A stretch of 64,000 bases of DNA, taken from NCBI GenBank assembly GCA_963277665.1, contig CAUJRU010000141.1, forward strand, positions 1,460,193-1,524,192, read 5' to 3'. This document shows, piece by piece, positions 48,687-59,964 of the stretch. How positions within the stretch are numbered: the first letter of the stretch is position 1; the number at the start of each line of letters is the position of its first letter. Both the position numbers and the translations under genes were made by a program. The notes beneath the pieces were generated by a model, which did no database searches, was not told where the DNA came from, and saw only the letters and a list, made by a program, of their open reading frames with translations. The DNA comes from Viscum album. Its lineage: Eukaryota > Streptophyta > Magnoliopsida > Santalales > Viscaceae.

Positions 48687-49790
48687 TCCCTTACCTCGGG
48701 TCCGACTTGACTCGATCGTTCTTTAATATCCTGAATAATAAACATGAGTTAATTTCTACTTCCTTAAGAACCTTTTTCAAGTTCATTATTCCTTTTATAC
48801 CACTTATTACCATGTCATAAACATTATGTAATCATTTAAGTTAATAATATTTGTTTTGCCGATATTTGGTTCTTAAGTCGAAAGTGGACTTCTTACAATT
48901 ACATGTTGTTCGTGTGGCCAAATGTTTATTATATCCAGAATTGTATTCATGATGTAGATATCATATATGTCATATATATCCAGTACATGCATGCATTTAT
49001 AACATTACATAATTATTTAGAGTTAAGAAATGAAATGCACCGTTCATGGAGACGGTAAGCCGTACGTACGCATGAACGCTACTTTCATTTCTATTTCGTA
49101 TTTTATAGAATGGAATAATAATGATATAAAGGTATATTATAATTCCAGTATAATATCATATATAATATCATATTTCCATCCTTTATACATCCGACATATG
49201 GTATTTAACGAATCAAATCACTTTGAGGGGGCGGTAGTCCGCACTTCCTTAAATGAAGATATCGCGTATACCCATAATGGAAGCCATAAATGTAAGACAA
49301 AAATGAAAAATACAGAAGAATAAGGAAAACATAAACATATTATATATCGTATATAAAAATAGTGACATCATAATGGCCACCTTTGAAGGTGTTAAATGAG
49401 TATTGAACAATCATCGTTTCGAGATGCAGAATTTCACCATCCACGGAAACCGTATGTTCTTTAACCATTTGATGTAGTTGTGTGAGAGTGTAGCTCGAAT
49501 AAATCTTATAACAACATCCTAGTATATTGAATATACTGGTGTTGTTACAAAATAAATAAATAAAAAGAGTTTAGGGGGTTGGGGAAGCAAAATAAAACAA
49601 ATGAACATGAGAGAAAGAATTACCTTTAAAAGTGTAACTCCTTTTGATTTGAGCCTAAAGGCTTCCTTTGAAAGGATTCTGCCCAAAGGGAATCCTCTAG
49701 GATGAGGAGAGGGATGTGGAGAGAGTAAATGGGAAGGGGATGGCCGAGCCAAAGGCTTGATGAGTGTGTGAAAAGAGGTAGAGGTGGGGG

Positions 49791-49802
49791 CCTTTTATAA
49801 GA
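49791..49802 (-). promoter_or_regulatory. LTR TATA box (L12), upstream U3 lost
   Basis: CTCTTATAAAAGG, minus strand. Nearly all of U3 upstream has been replaced by the unrelated 495-bp segment, so the normal upstream sites are missing. Confidence 0.65.
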
Positions 49803-49813
49803 GGAGAGGAGGG

Positions 49814-50308
49814 CCTTGTGCCATGACCTAAGGGTAAAAACCCAATCTGACTATCCCGAGAACTATCGATGCATCGAGGAGCTTACTTTTACCGGTCTCC
49901 AACCCGGAGGGCTTACTTTAACCAGTCCCCAACCTGGAGGGTTTTCTTCTTACCAGACCCCATTCCGGGTAGTCCCATACATTTCTCACATGTTGATAGG
50001 GTCAGATATTCAAGGTGTCCCATACCACTTTGAATATTTAATTTTCATTTCATATTACCCAAGGTGTCCCATACCACTTTGGGTAATACCATTTTCATTT
50101 CTCATTACCCAAGGTGTCCCATACCACTTTGGGTAATTTTAGTTCTTAGTTCATTATCATGTTGAGTCATATGCATGAACAATATAAATAAGGCAAAAAT
50201 TATATAATTTGTTTACAAATACATGTTACGGTAGATAAAATGGAAAATATGGAATAAAAGCAGGCATGGTTAAGCAAGCATACTATGTGCATAGAACAAT
50301 TATTTAAG
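49814..50308. other. 495-bp segment unrelated to the LTR family
   Basis: Lies between a truncated minus-strand LTR and a truncated plus-strand LTR. The left part has short GC-richer repeats (CCAACCCGGAGGGCTTACTTT and CCAACCTGGAGGG, 49899-49950). The middle has three hairpin units (50006-50137). The right part is AT-rich with no clear signal. An open frame at 49816-50136 has repeats in its translation that follow from the DNA repeats, so it is not called a gene. It may be a piece of another LTR or a satellite-like spacer. Confidence 0.6.
50006..50137 (+). repeat. Three tandem hairpins with a common core
   Basis: Units at 50006-50037, 50054-50087 and 50104-50137. Each has the core AAGGTGTCCCATACCACTT. 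Outside the core, units 2 and 3 have arms ATTACCCAA/TTGGGTAAT, while unit 1 has ATATTCAA/TTGAATAT. The arms differ in sequence but remain complementary. Confidence 0.8.
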
Positions 50309-51395
50309 CTTTTTAATCTAATTTATTTATATGATAGGTAATATTTTGAATTGGTTTTAAAGTGAAATTAGAAAATATTTTTACCATTAAATCCAATAGT
50401 GGTCGTTGGAATTAATTTCACTTTGAAGTCAGACTTAAACTAGTGTCAATCTTTTGATACTTATTGTTTTATAAAAACACGCTATTTGCTCTGACAGCGG
50501 GAATTAATAATTAAATTAATTAATGTGACTAATATGTTTTGAATTTTTTAAAACGGTCTTCATTTTTGAATTCGGAATATCAAATATAGCTTAGGGTGAC
50601 TTTTTGGGATTTTTCTGAAAAACTTCAATTTTGATGAATAGTGAAACCACTAAGTGGTAATCAAGCAAACTGATTTTTCAGTTAAATGAAAGTTTACCAC
50701 TAATGTGTATTGAATTTTGAAAATCCGACATACATGGTTGTCATTAGTATGTAAAATGTGGTTCAATGGGATGAAAATAATTTTTTTGGTGAATAGTAAC
50801 TTATTAAGTTTTTAATCGCGATTAGTGGTAATTAGTGTAATTTAAGGTAAAAATGATATTATAAGAATGTGAAAACACCATGACACTTGTCCTAAACCTA
50901 TTGGGTGAGTCATGGCCGACCAAGAAAAGCCATGGGACAACTTGGGGACCCCATGGATCCACTTTGGTTGGGAAATGACATAAATAACTTTTATTTAATG
51001 TAAAAGTAAAATTGACACAAACATGATATGTTTTACTAAAACAATTTTTAAGTAGGGTTATACAAGTCATATTTTTGATTATAAATAGTAATTGGAAAGA
51101 TAAAAAGATTTCCTACATCATAGTAATTGATTTATAATTTTTAGACATTAAATAAATTAAATTATTTATGACATCATAATGATGCAGTGATGACATCATT
51201 ATTTAACGATTAAAATAAAATGGAAATATAATGTAATATCTATGAACTACACATGTCCAAAACTTATTTTATGGGTGGATTTAGAACCATTATAACCTTA
51301 TCCACGAATTATATCAATGTGGGACCTTTTAAAACCGAAACACATTTTCAAATAAAGTAATATTTCCTTACTTTCCAAAAGTGCCCCTCCTCTCC

Positions 51396-51407
51396 TCTTA
51401 TAAAAGG
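51396..51407 (+). promoter_or_regulatory. LTR TATA box (L13)
   Basis: TCTTATAAAAGG, plus strand, with the conserved start region after it. Confidence 0.72.
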
Positions 51408-52503
51408 CCCCCACCTCTACCTCTTTTCACACACTCATCAAGCCTTTGGCTCGGCCAACCCTGCCCATTTACTCTCTATTCATCCCTCTCCTCATCCTAG
51501 AGGATTCCCTTTGGGCAGAATCCTTTCAAAGGAAGCCTTTAGGCTCAAATCAAAAGGAGTTACACTTTTAAAGGTAATTCTTTCTCTCATGTTCATTTGT
51601 TTTATTTTGCTTCTCCAACCCCCTAAACTCTTTTTTTTTTTGTAACAACAACAGTATATTCAATATACTAGGATGTTGTTATAAGATTTATTTGAGCTAC
51701 ACTCTCACACAACTACATCAAATGGTTAAAGAACATACGGTTTCCGTGGATGGTGAAATTCTGCCTTCCGAAACGATGATTGTTCAATACTCATTTAAGA
51801 CCTTCAAAGGTGGCCATTATGATTTCACAATTTTTATATATGATATATAATATGTTTATTTTTTCCTTATGATTCTGTATTTTTCATTTTTTTCTTACAT
51901 TTATGGCTTCCATTATGGGTATACGCGATATCTTCATTTAAGGAAGTGCGGATTACCGCCCCCTCAAAGTGATTTGATTCGTTAAATACCATATGTGGGA
52001 TGTATAAAGGATGGAAATATGATATTATATATGATATTATACTGGAATTATAATATACCTTTATATCATTATTATTCCATTCTAAAAAATACGAAATAGA
52101 AATGAAAGTAGCGTTCATGCGTACGTACGGCTTACTGTCTCCATGAACGGTGCATTTCATTACTTAACTCTAAATGATTATGTAATGTTATAAATGCATG
52201 AATTTACTGGATATATATGACATATATGATATCTAAATCATGAATACAATTCTGGATATAATAAACATTTGGCCACACGAACAACATGTAATTGTAAGAA
52301 GTCCACTTTCGACTTAAGAACCAAATATCGGCAAAACAAATATTATTAACTTAAATGATTACATAATGTTTATGACATGGTAATAAGTGGTATAAAAGGA
52401 ATAATGAACTTGAAAAAGGTTCTTAAGGAAGTATAAATTAACTCAAGTTTATTATTCAGGAGATTAAAGAACGATCGAGTCAAGTCGGACCCGAGGTAAG
52501 GGA

Positions 52504-53779
52504 TCATACTCCTCTCTTTCTTTTTAAGTACGTACTTTTATGTCATTCCTTTTAAAGATCATATTTCTTGTTATTGGGATGATCTTTTATATTAATCCTA
52601 CTGTAATTTCTATTTTCATGTGATGAGAGACCCTATTCTCTCTCATCAATCCATTTTGGAAGTTTTGAGTGGCGCCGTTAGGCTGCCGAACTTTCGTAAG
52701 AGATCTAACTTCTCTCTTTCTTTTTAAGTACTCTCCTTTATGTCACTTCTTTTAAGCTCCTCTTTGTAATGTTGGGGGATGTTATTTTATATTCCTCTTT
52801 CTGTACATTATATTTTAATGTGATGAGATACCCTATTTGATCTCATCAATCCATATTCGGAAGTTTTATGTGGCGTCGTTAGGCTGCCGAGTTTTCGTGA
52901 GGGATTTTTCATCTCACTTTTATTCCCATGAGATTTATGCTACATTTGCCACAAATTCCATTGAGTGGTGTATGTACTGCCCATTATTCTACTCTTTGTG
53001 TAATATAATTTCATTTATGAGTATTTACATCAATGATCTATTGTCCTTCTTTCATGGGGTGAATGTTTTGAAAGATACCCAAGTCGGTAAGGGAACCTTT
53101 CACCCTCCTTTTTTTTAAAAGACTTCTTTTGTTGGGTCTTTTAATTTACATATTGTTATGTTGGGATATGTTCTCATATATCCTTATTGATGTAAATTTT
53201 ATGTCCAAGTGATGAGATACACTTTTTATCTCTCATCAATTCATTTTTATGTGATGCCGTTAGGCTGTCAAGGGAACTTTTTAACCCAATTTCGATTTCT
53301 TTGGGTTCAACATGTAGTCATTGAATATGTCATCCATTGAATATGTGTGAATGACCTTTTATTGTTTTACACTTAATATCCACTTATATTGGGTGTATTT
53401 ATATTTTTCACACATATTTTTGAGATTGATTTGTCCTTAATTTAAGGATACATTCTTTATAAGGGATTTCATCACATTTGGCATTTCTATTGAGAGTTCA
53501 TTGTTGTTATGCACCAATTCACTCTTATATGGTGTATATACTGTCCTTTGGAGTATTATATCATGAATCCATTTATTATCATGATATTATAAAGTTCTGA
53601 CTAAATGTTATTCCTCAATTATTGTATTCAAGTGTCTCTGATTTTGGTAAAACCCCTTTAACCAAAATATCGTTTTAAATGTTTTAATTATTTGTTCTTA
53701 TTAATATCCATGTTTTCAAAATAGTTTTAAGGATTTATTTATATGGATACTAATGGTTTAAAATTTTAAGCTTCAAGGT
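52504..53779 (+). repeat. 1,276-bp LTR module (L13)
   Basis: Between GGTAAGGGA (52495-52503) and GGTATGGGA (53780-53788). Repeat anchors GTGGCGCCGTTAGGCTGCC near 52670 and the GTCGTTAGG form near 52875. Confidence 0.85.
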
Positions 53780-55895
53780 GGTATGGGACTTCGTCTCAAT
53801 CTCCTTTCGTTGAGGCATATTTTATTTTATACACAACTTTCTTTTATACAGTGTATAAACCCCTTTGACTTTTACGTTTATTCAAAAGAAATCTTTTTAT
53901 ACGAAGCGTTTACTAAACGACAAAAGGGAATGTTTTTGTCGTATATATGCGGTGACAACGACTTCTCCGCCGTCATGACCGTTATTTGAGTTTCGGCTTC
54001 CTCTACAAGCCATACCTTCTTTTTAAAAGAAAAATAAATACCATGTTTTACTTTTCTTTTACTTTGGTATTGAAAATGGTTTTCATAATGTTTTTATTAT
54101 ATCAATGTGTTTTATTGATATCTCGTGATTGAAATGTGGAAATGTTATGTTTCCTTTATGCCTGTTTTATGTGATATGATTATGTTATGGTTCTTGGGCA
54201 TTAATATGAAGACGGGTGGTTTCGTGATAAACTAAGGGCGGGTGAGCCCGTTATAGCTCTCCAATGCATTGGGTAACGCGAAGGTGTGAAACGTTAAGGT
54301 TTATCCGAAGAGATTTAGGGAATATACTATGATGGGTATTCCAAACGTAACCAAGAGGGTTACTCCCTACGTAAGAATGTTATGAATGCCTCAAGTTACC
54401 TTTTTGTCTTATGATTTCTATGATTTATTCATGGTTTGATGAGGTATGAAAGTGCCTCTGTTTTATGGGTAATGTATGATTTCATTCTTATGTATATATG
54501 AACTCATGTTTCCTTTCCATATTTTTATAACCCTTACTGAGCTTTTTATGCTCATCCCATGTTTTTGAAATGTTTTTCACAGGTCAAGGGAAAGGTACAT
54601 GATGTGATGATAGTGTCAAGGATGTGTCAAGAAAGAATCCGTGTTTAATTTTAAATAGGTTTCCGTTGATGGGAAGAATGAATATTGTCTTTTATGTAAC
54701 CACTTTGTTTAAATGTGGAATGTAATGAATGTTTCATGATCTAATTCTCTAAAACTCTAAACCTGAAAAGATCCTCAATGTGTAATCTTGTAATAACTCA
54801 AGATTAAGTAAGGTTCTAATTTATTTATACGATTAGATAATATTTTGAATTAGTTTTAAAGTGAAATTAGAAAATATTTTTACCATTAAATCCGATAGTG
54901 GTCGTTGGAATTAATTTCACTTTGAAATCAGACTTAAACTAGTGTCAATCTTTTGATACTTATTGTTTTATAAAAACACGCTATTTGCTCTGACAGCGGG
55001 AATTAATTATTAAATTGAATAATGTGACTAATATGTTTTGAATTTTGTAAAACGGACTTCATTTTTGAATTTGGAATATCAAATATATCTTAGGGTGAAT
55101 TTTTGGGATTTTTCTGAAAAACTTCAATTTTTGATGAATAGTGAAACCACTAAGTGGTACTTATAAAAACTGATTTTCCGTTTAAATGAAATTTTCCCTT
55201 CATTGTGTTTTGAATTTCAAAAATCCGACATACATGGTTGTCATTAAGAAGTAAAATCTGGTTCAATGGGATAAAAATAATTTTTTGGTGAATAGTAACT
55301 TATTAAGTTTTTAATCGCAATTAGTGGTAATTAGTGTCGTTTAAGGTAAAAATGATATTATAAGAATTTGAAAACACCATGACACTTGTCCTACACCTAT
55401 TGGTTGTATCATGGCCGACCAAGACAAGCCATGGGTCAACTTGGGGACCCCATGGATCCAATTTGGTTGGGAAATGACATAAATAACATTTTATTTAATG
55501 TAAAAGTAAAATTGACACAAACATGATATGTTTTACTAAAACAATTTTTAAGTGGGGTTATACAAGTCATACTTTTTATTATAAATATTCATTGGAAATC
55601 TAAAAAGATTTCCTACATCATAGTGTTTTTTTTTAAATTTTTAGTCATTAAATAAATTAAATTATTTATGACATAATAATGATGCAGCAATGACATCATT
55701 ATTTGACGATTTAAATAAAATGGAAAGATAATGTAAAATATATGAACTACACATGTCCAAAACTTATTGGATGAGTGGATTTCGAAGCCTTATCACCTTA
55801 TCCACGAATTATATCAATGTGGGACCTTTTGAAACCGAAACACATTTTCAAATAAAGTAATATTTCTTTACTTTCCAAAAGTACCCCTCCTCTCC

Positions 55896-55907
55896 TCTTA
55901 TAAAAGG
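55896..55907 (+). promoter_or_regulatory. LTR TATA box (L14)
   Basis: TCTTATAAAAGG, plus strand; 5' LTR promoter of element 5. Confidence 0.72.
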
Positions 55908-57005
55908 CCCCCACCTCTACCTCATTTAACACACTCCTCAAGACTTTGGCTCGGCCAACCCCTGCCCATTTACTCTCCCCACATCCCTCTTCTCATCCTA
56001 GAGGATTCCATTTGGGCAGAATCCTTTCAAAGGAAGCCTTTAGGCTCAAATCAAAAAGAGTTACACTTTTAAAGGTAATTCATTCTCTCATGTTCATTTG
56101 TTTTATTTTGCTTCTCCAACCCCCTAAAATATTTTTATTTACTTATTTTGTAACAACACCAGTATCTGCAATATACTAGGATGTTGTAATAAGATTTATT
56201 CGAGCTACACTCTCACACAACTACATCAAATGGTTAAAGAACATACGGTTTCTGTGGATGGTGAAATTCTACCTCCCGAAACGATGATTGTTCAATACTC
56301 ATTTAACACCTTCAAAGGTGGCCATTATGATGTCACTATTTTTATATATGATATATAATATGTTTATGTTTTATTTATGCTTCTGTATTTTTCATTTTTG
56401 TCTTACCTTTATGGCTTCCATTATGGGTATACGCGATATCTTCATTTAAGGAAGTGCAGACTACCGCCCCCTCAAAGTGATTTGATTTGTTAAATACCAT
56501 ATGTGGGATGTATAAAGGATGGAAATATGATATTATATATGATATTATACTGGAATTATAATATACCTTTATATCATTCCATTCTATAAAATACGAAATA
56601 GAAATGAAAGTAGCATTCATGCGTACGTACGGCTTACCGTCTCCATGAACGGTGCATTTCATTTCTTACCTCTAAATGATTATGTAATGTTATAAATTCA
56701 TGAATGTACTGGATATATATGACATATATGATATCTACATAATGAATACAATTCTGGATATAATAAACATTTGGACACACGAACAACATGTAATTGTAAG
56801 AAGTCCACTTTCGACTTAAGAACCAAATATCGGCAAAACAAATATTATTAACTTAAATGATTACATAATGTTTATGACATGGAAATAAGTAATATAAAAG
56901 GAATAATAAGCTTGAAAAAGGTTATTAATCAAGTAGAAATTAACTCAAGTTTATTATTCAGGAGATTAAAGAACGATCGAGTCATGTCGAACCCGAGGTA
57001 AGGGA

Positions 57006-58281
57006 TCCTACAACTCTCTTTCTTTTTAAGTACACTCTTTTATGTCATTTATTTTAAGCTCATCTTTCTTATGATTGGGATGTTATTTTGTATTAAATTT
57101 ACTGTAATTTTTATGTTCATGTGATGAGATACCCTATTCTCTCTCATCAATCCATTTTGGAAGTTTTGAGTGGCGCTGTTAGGCTGCCGAACTTTCGTAA
57201 GAGATCTAACCTCTCTCTTTCTTTTTAAGTACTCTCCTTTATGTCACTTCTTTTAAACTCCTCCTTGCAATGTTGGGGGATTTTCTTTTATATTCCACTT
57301 GCTGTAAATTCTATTGTAATATGATGGGATAATCTATTTGATCTCATCAATCCATATTCGGAAGTTTTATGTGGCGCCGTTAGGCTGCCGAGTTTTCGTA
57401 AGGGATTTTTCATCTCACTTTTATTCCCGTGAGATTTATGCTACATTTTCCACAAATTCCATTGAGTGGTGTATGTACTGCCCATTATTATACTCTTTTT
57501 GTAATATACTTTCGTTTATGAGTATTTACATCAATGATCTATTGTCCTTATTTCATGGGGTGTATGTTTTGAAAGATACCAAAGTCGGTAAGGGAACCTT
57601 TCACCCTCCTCTTTTTTAAAAGACTTCTTTTGTTGGGTCTTTTAATTTACATATTTTTATGTTAGGATATGTTCTCATATATCCTTATTGATGTAAACTT
57701 TATGTCCAAGTGATGAGATACACTTTTTATCTCTCATCAACTCATTTTGATGTGACGCCGTTAGGCTGTCAAGGGAACTTCTTAACCCAATTTCGATTTC
57801 TTTGGGTTCAACATGTAGTCATTGAATATGTCATCCATTGAATATGTGTGAATGAACTTTTATTGTTTTACACTTAATATCCACTTATATTGGGTGTATT
57901 TTTATTTGTCACGCATATTTTGAGATTGATTTGTCCTTAATTTAAGGATACCTTCTTTATAAGGGATTTCATCACATTTGACATTTCTATTGAGGGTTCA
58001 TTGTTGTTATGCACCAATTCACTCTTATATGGTGTATATACTGTCCTTTGGAGTAGTATATCATGAATCCTTTTATTCTCATGATATTATAAAGTTCTGA
58101 CTAAATGTTATTCCTCGATTATTGTATTCAAGTGTCTCTAATTTTGGTAAAACCCCTTTAACCAAAATATCGTTTTAAATGTTTTAATTATTTGTTCTTA
58201 TTAATATACATGTTTTCAAAATGGTTTTAAGGATTTATTTATATGGATATTAATGGTTTAAAATGTTAAAATCTTCAAGGT
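57006..58281 (+). repeat. 1,276-bp LTR module (L14)
   Basis: Between GGTAAGGGA (56997-57005) and GGTATGGGA (58282-58290), the same length as in L12 and L13. Tandem-repeat anchors near 57170 and 57370. Confidence 0.85.
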
Positions 58282-59337
58282 GGTATGGGACTTCATCTCA
58301 ATCTCCTTTCGTTGAGGCATATTTTATTTTATACACAACTTTCTTTTATACGGTGTATAAACCCCTTTGACTTTTATGTTTATTCAAAAGGAATCTTTTT
58401 TATACGAAGCTTTTAATAAACGACAAAAGGGAATGTTTTTGTCGTACGTATGCGGCGACAACGACTTCTCCGCCGTCGTGACCGTTATTTGAGTTTCGGC
58501 TTCCTCTACAAGCCATACCTTCTTTTTAAAAGAAAAATAAATACCATGTTTTACTTCTCTTTTATTTTAGTATTGAAAATGGTTTTCATAATGTTTTTAT
58601 ATCAATGTGTTTTATTGATATCTCGTGATTGAAATGTGGAAATTTTTTGTTTCCTTTATGCATGTTTTATGTGATATGATTATGTTATGGTTCTTGGGCA
58701 TTATTATGAAGACGGGTGGTTCCGTGATAAACTAAGGGCGGGTGAGCCCGTTATAGCTCTCCAATGCATTGGGTAACGCGAAGGAGTGAAACGTTAAGGT
58801 TTCTCCGAAGAGATTTAGGGAATATACTGTGATGGGTATTCCGAACGTAACCAAGAGGGTTACTCCATATGTAAGAATGTAATGAATGCCTCAAGTTACC
58901 TTTATGTCTTATGTTTTCTATGATTTATTCATGGTTTGATGAGGTATGTTAAAGTGCCTATGTTTTATGGGTAAAGTATGATTTCATTCTTATGTATATA
59001 TGAACTCATGTTTCCTTTCCATATTTTTATAACCGATACTGAGCTTTTTATGCTCATCCCAAGTTTTTGAAATGTTTTTCACAGGTCAATGGAAAGGTAC
59101 ATGATGTGATGATAGTGTCAAGGATGTGTCAAGAAAGAATCCGTGATATATTTTAAATATGTTTCCGTTGATGGGAAGAATGAATATTGTCTTTCATGTA
59201 ACCACTTTGTTTAAATGTGGAATGTAATGCAAGTTTCATGATCTAATTCTCTAAAACTCTAAACCTGAGAAGATCCTCCATGTGTAATCTTGTAATAACT
59301 CAAGATTAAGTAAGGTTTAAGGATGGGGCCTTATAGT

Positions 59338-59345
59338 TGGTATCA
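59338..59345 (+). other. Remnant of primer-binding site (element 5)
   Basis: TGGTATCA directly after the LTR end, then an abrupt switch to integrase coding sequence (TTTTGGAATGAAGTGG). The deletion breakpoint is therefore inside the primer-binding site. Confidence 0.85.
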
Positions 59346-59919
59346 ATTTTGGAATGAAGTGGGTGAAAGGAAGCTGATGGGACCAAAATTGGTAGAAGAG
59401 GTGGCAGAAAAAGTTCAGTTGATTCAGAAATCACATGAGAACAGCTCAGAGCAGGCAGAAGAGTTATGCGGATAACCGGAGGAAGGATCTATCTTTTGAG
59501 GTAGGTGATCATGCTTTTCTCAAGGTTTCTCCTTGGAAAAGTGTGATGAGATTTGGTAAGAAAGGAAAGTTGAGTCCATGGTTGGTTGGACCATACGAAA
59601 TTCTGGAAAGAGTTGGATCAGTTGCATACCGAGTGGCTTTACCTCCGAGTTTATCTCAGGTACACAATGTTTTTCACGTTTCGATGTTGAGAAAGTATAT
59701 GCCAGACCCATCTCATGTTTTGAATCCAGAGGTAGTTTAGCTGGAAGAGAACCTATCTTATGAGGAACAACCGGTCCAGATTCTTGACCACAGGGAGCAA
59801 GTGTTACGGAATAAGGTGATTCATCAGGTAAAGGTTTTGTGGAAAAACCATGTGATTGAAGAGGAAACGTGGGAATCTGAAAATGCTATGAGGGATAAAT
59901 ACCCCCACTTATTTTGATA
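59346..59919 (+). pseudogene. pol: Integrase C-terminus and chromodomain (element 5)
   Basis: Starts at the FWNEVGERKLMGP segment (after the DDE core). It has an inserted T near 59431 (CAGAAATCACATG against CAGAAACACATG in other copies), which shifts frame, and TAG 59738-59740 (CAG elsewhere). It then reads on through the chromodomain to TGA near 59917. The GPY segment is SPWLVGPYEIL. It is too short to do anything on its own. Confidence 0.9.
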
Positions 59920-59949
59920 AGTGAATAAAATTGCGAGGACGCAATTCCT

Positions 59950-59964
59950 AAAAGGGGGGAAGGA
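59950..59964 (+). other. Polypurine tract of element 5
   Basis: AAAAGGGGGGAAGGA followed at once by TGTAACATCCC, the LTR start. Confidence 0.87.

Larger units (their letters stand above)
46355..49813 (-). repeat. LTR L12 (-), with module, truncated
   Basis: LTR end at 46355, short-type leader end, module 47411-48686, single 67-bp repeat (49026-49092), TATA box (49791-49802). It breaks off a few bases upstream of the TATA box at GAGGAGAGGAGGG, where unrelated sequence begins. A mosaic: the leader end is of the L2/L6 type but the module is that of L5. Confidence 0.87.
50309..54815 (+). repeat. LTR L13 (+), with module, both ends truncated
   Basis: Starts in U3 at GCTTTTTAATCTAATTT and carries the TATA box (51396-51407), one 67-bp repeat (52098-52162) and module 52504-53779. 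It stops at AGTAAGGTT (54815), some 25 bp short of the LTR end, where the next LTR begins. Confidence 0.88.
54816..59337 (+). repeat. LTR L14 (+), 5' LTR of element 5, with module
   Basis: Begins in U3 at CTAATTTATTTATAC, contains the TATA box (55896-55907), one 67-bp repeat (56600-56666) and module 57006-58281, and ends at CCTTATAGT (59337). The first ~500 bp of U3 are missing. Confidence 0.9.

Noticed and set aside
49816..50136. 106-codon frame in the unrelated segment
   Set aside because: Repeats in the translation arise from tandem DNA hairpins; no recognisable domain and no copies for comparison.
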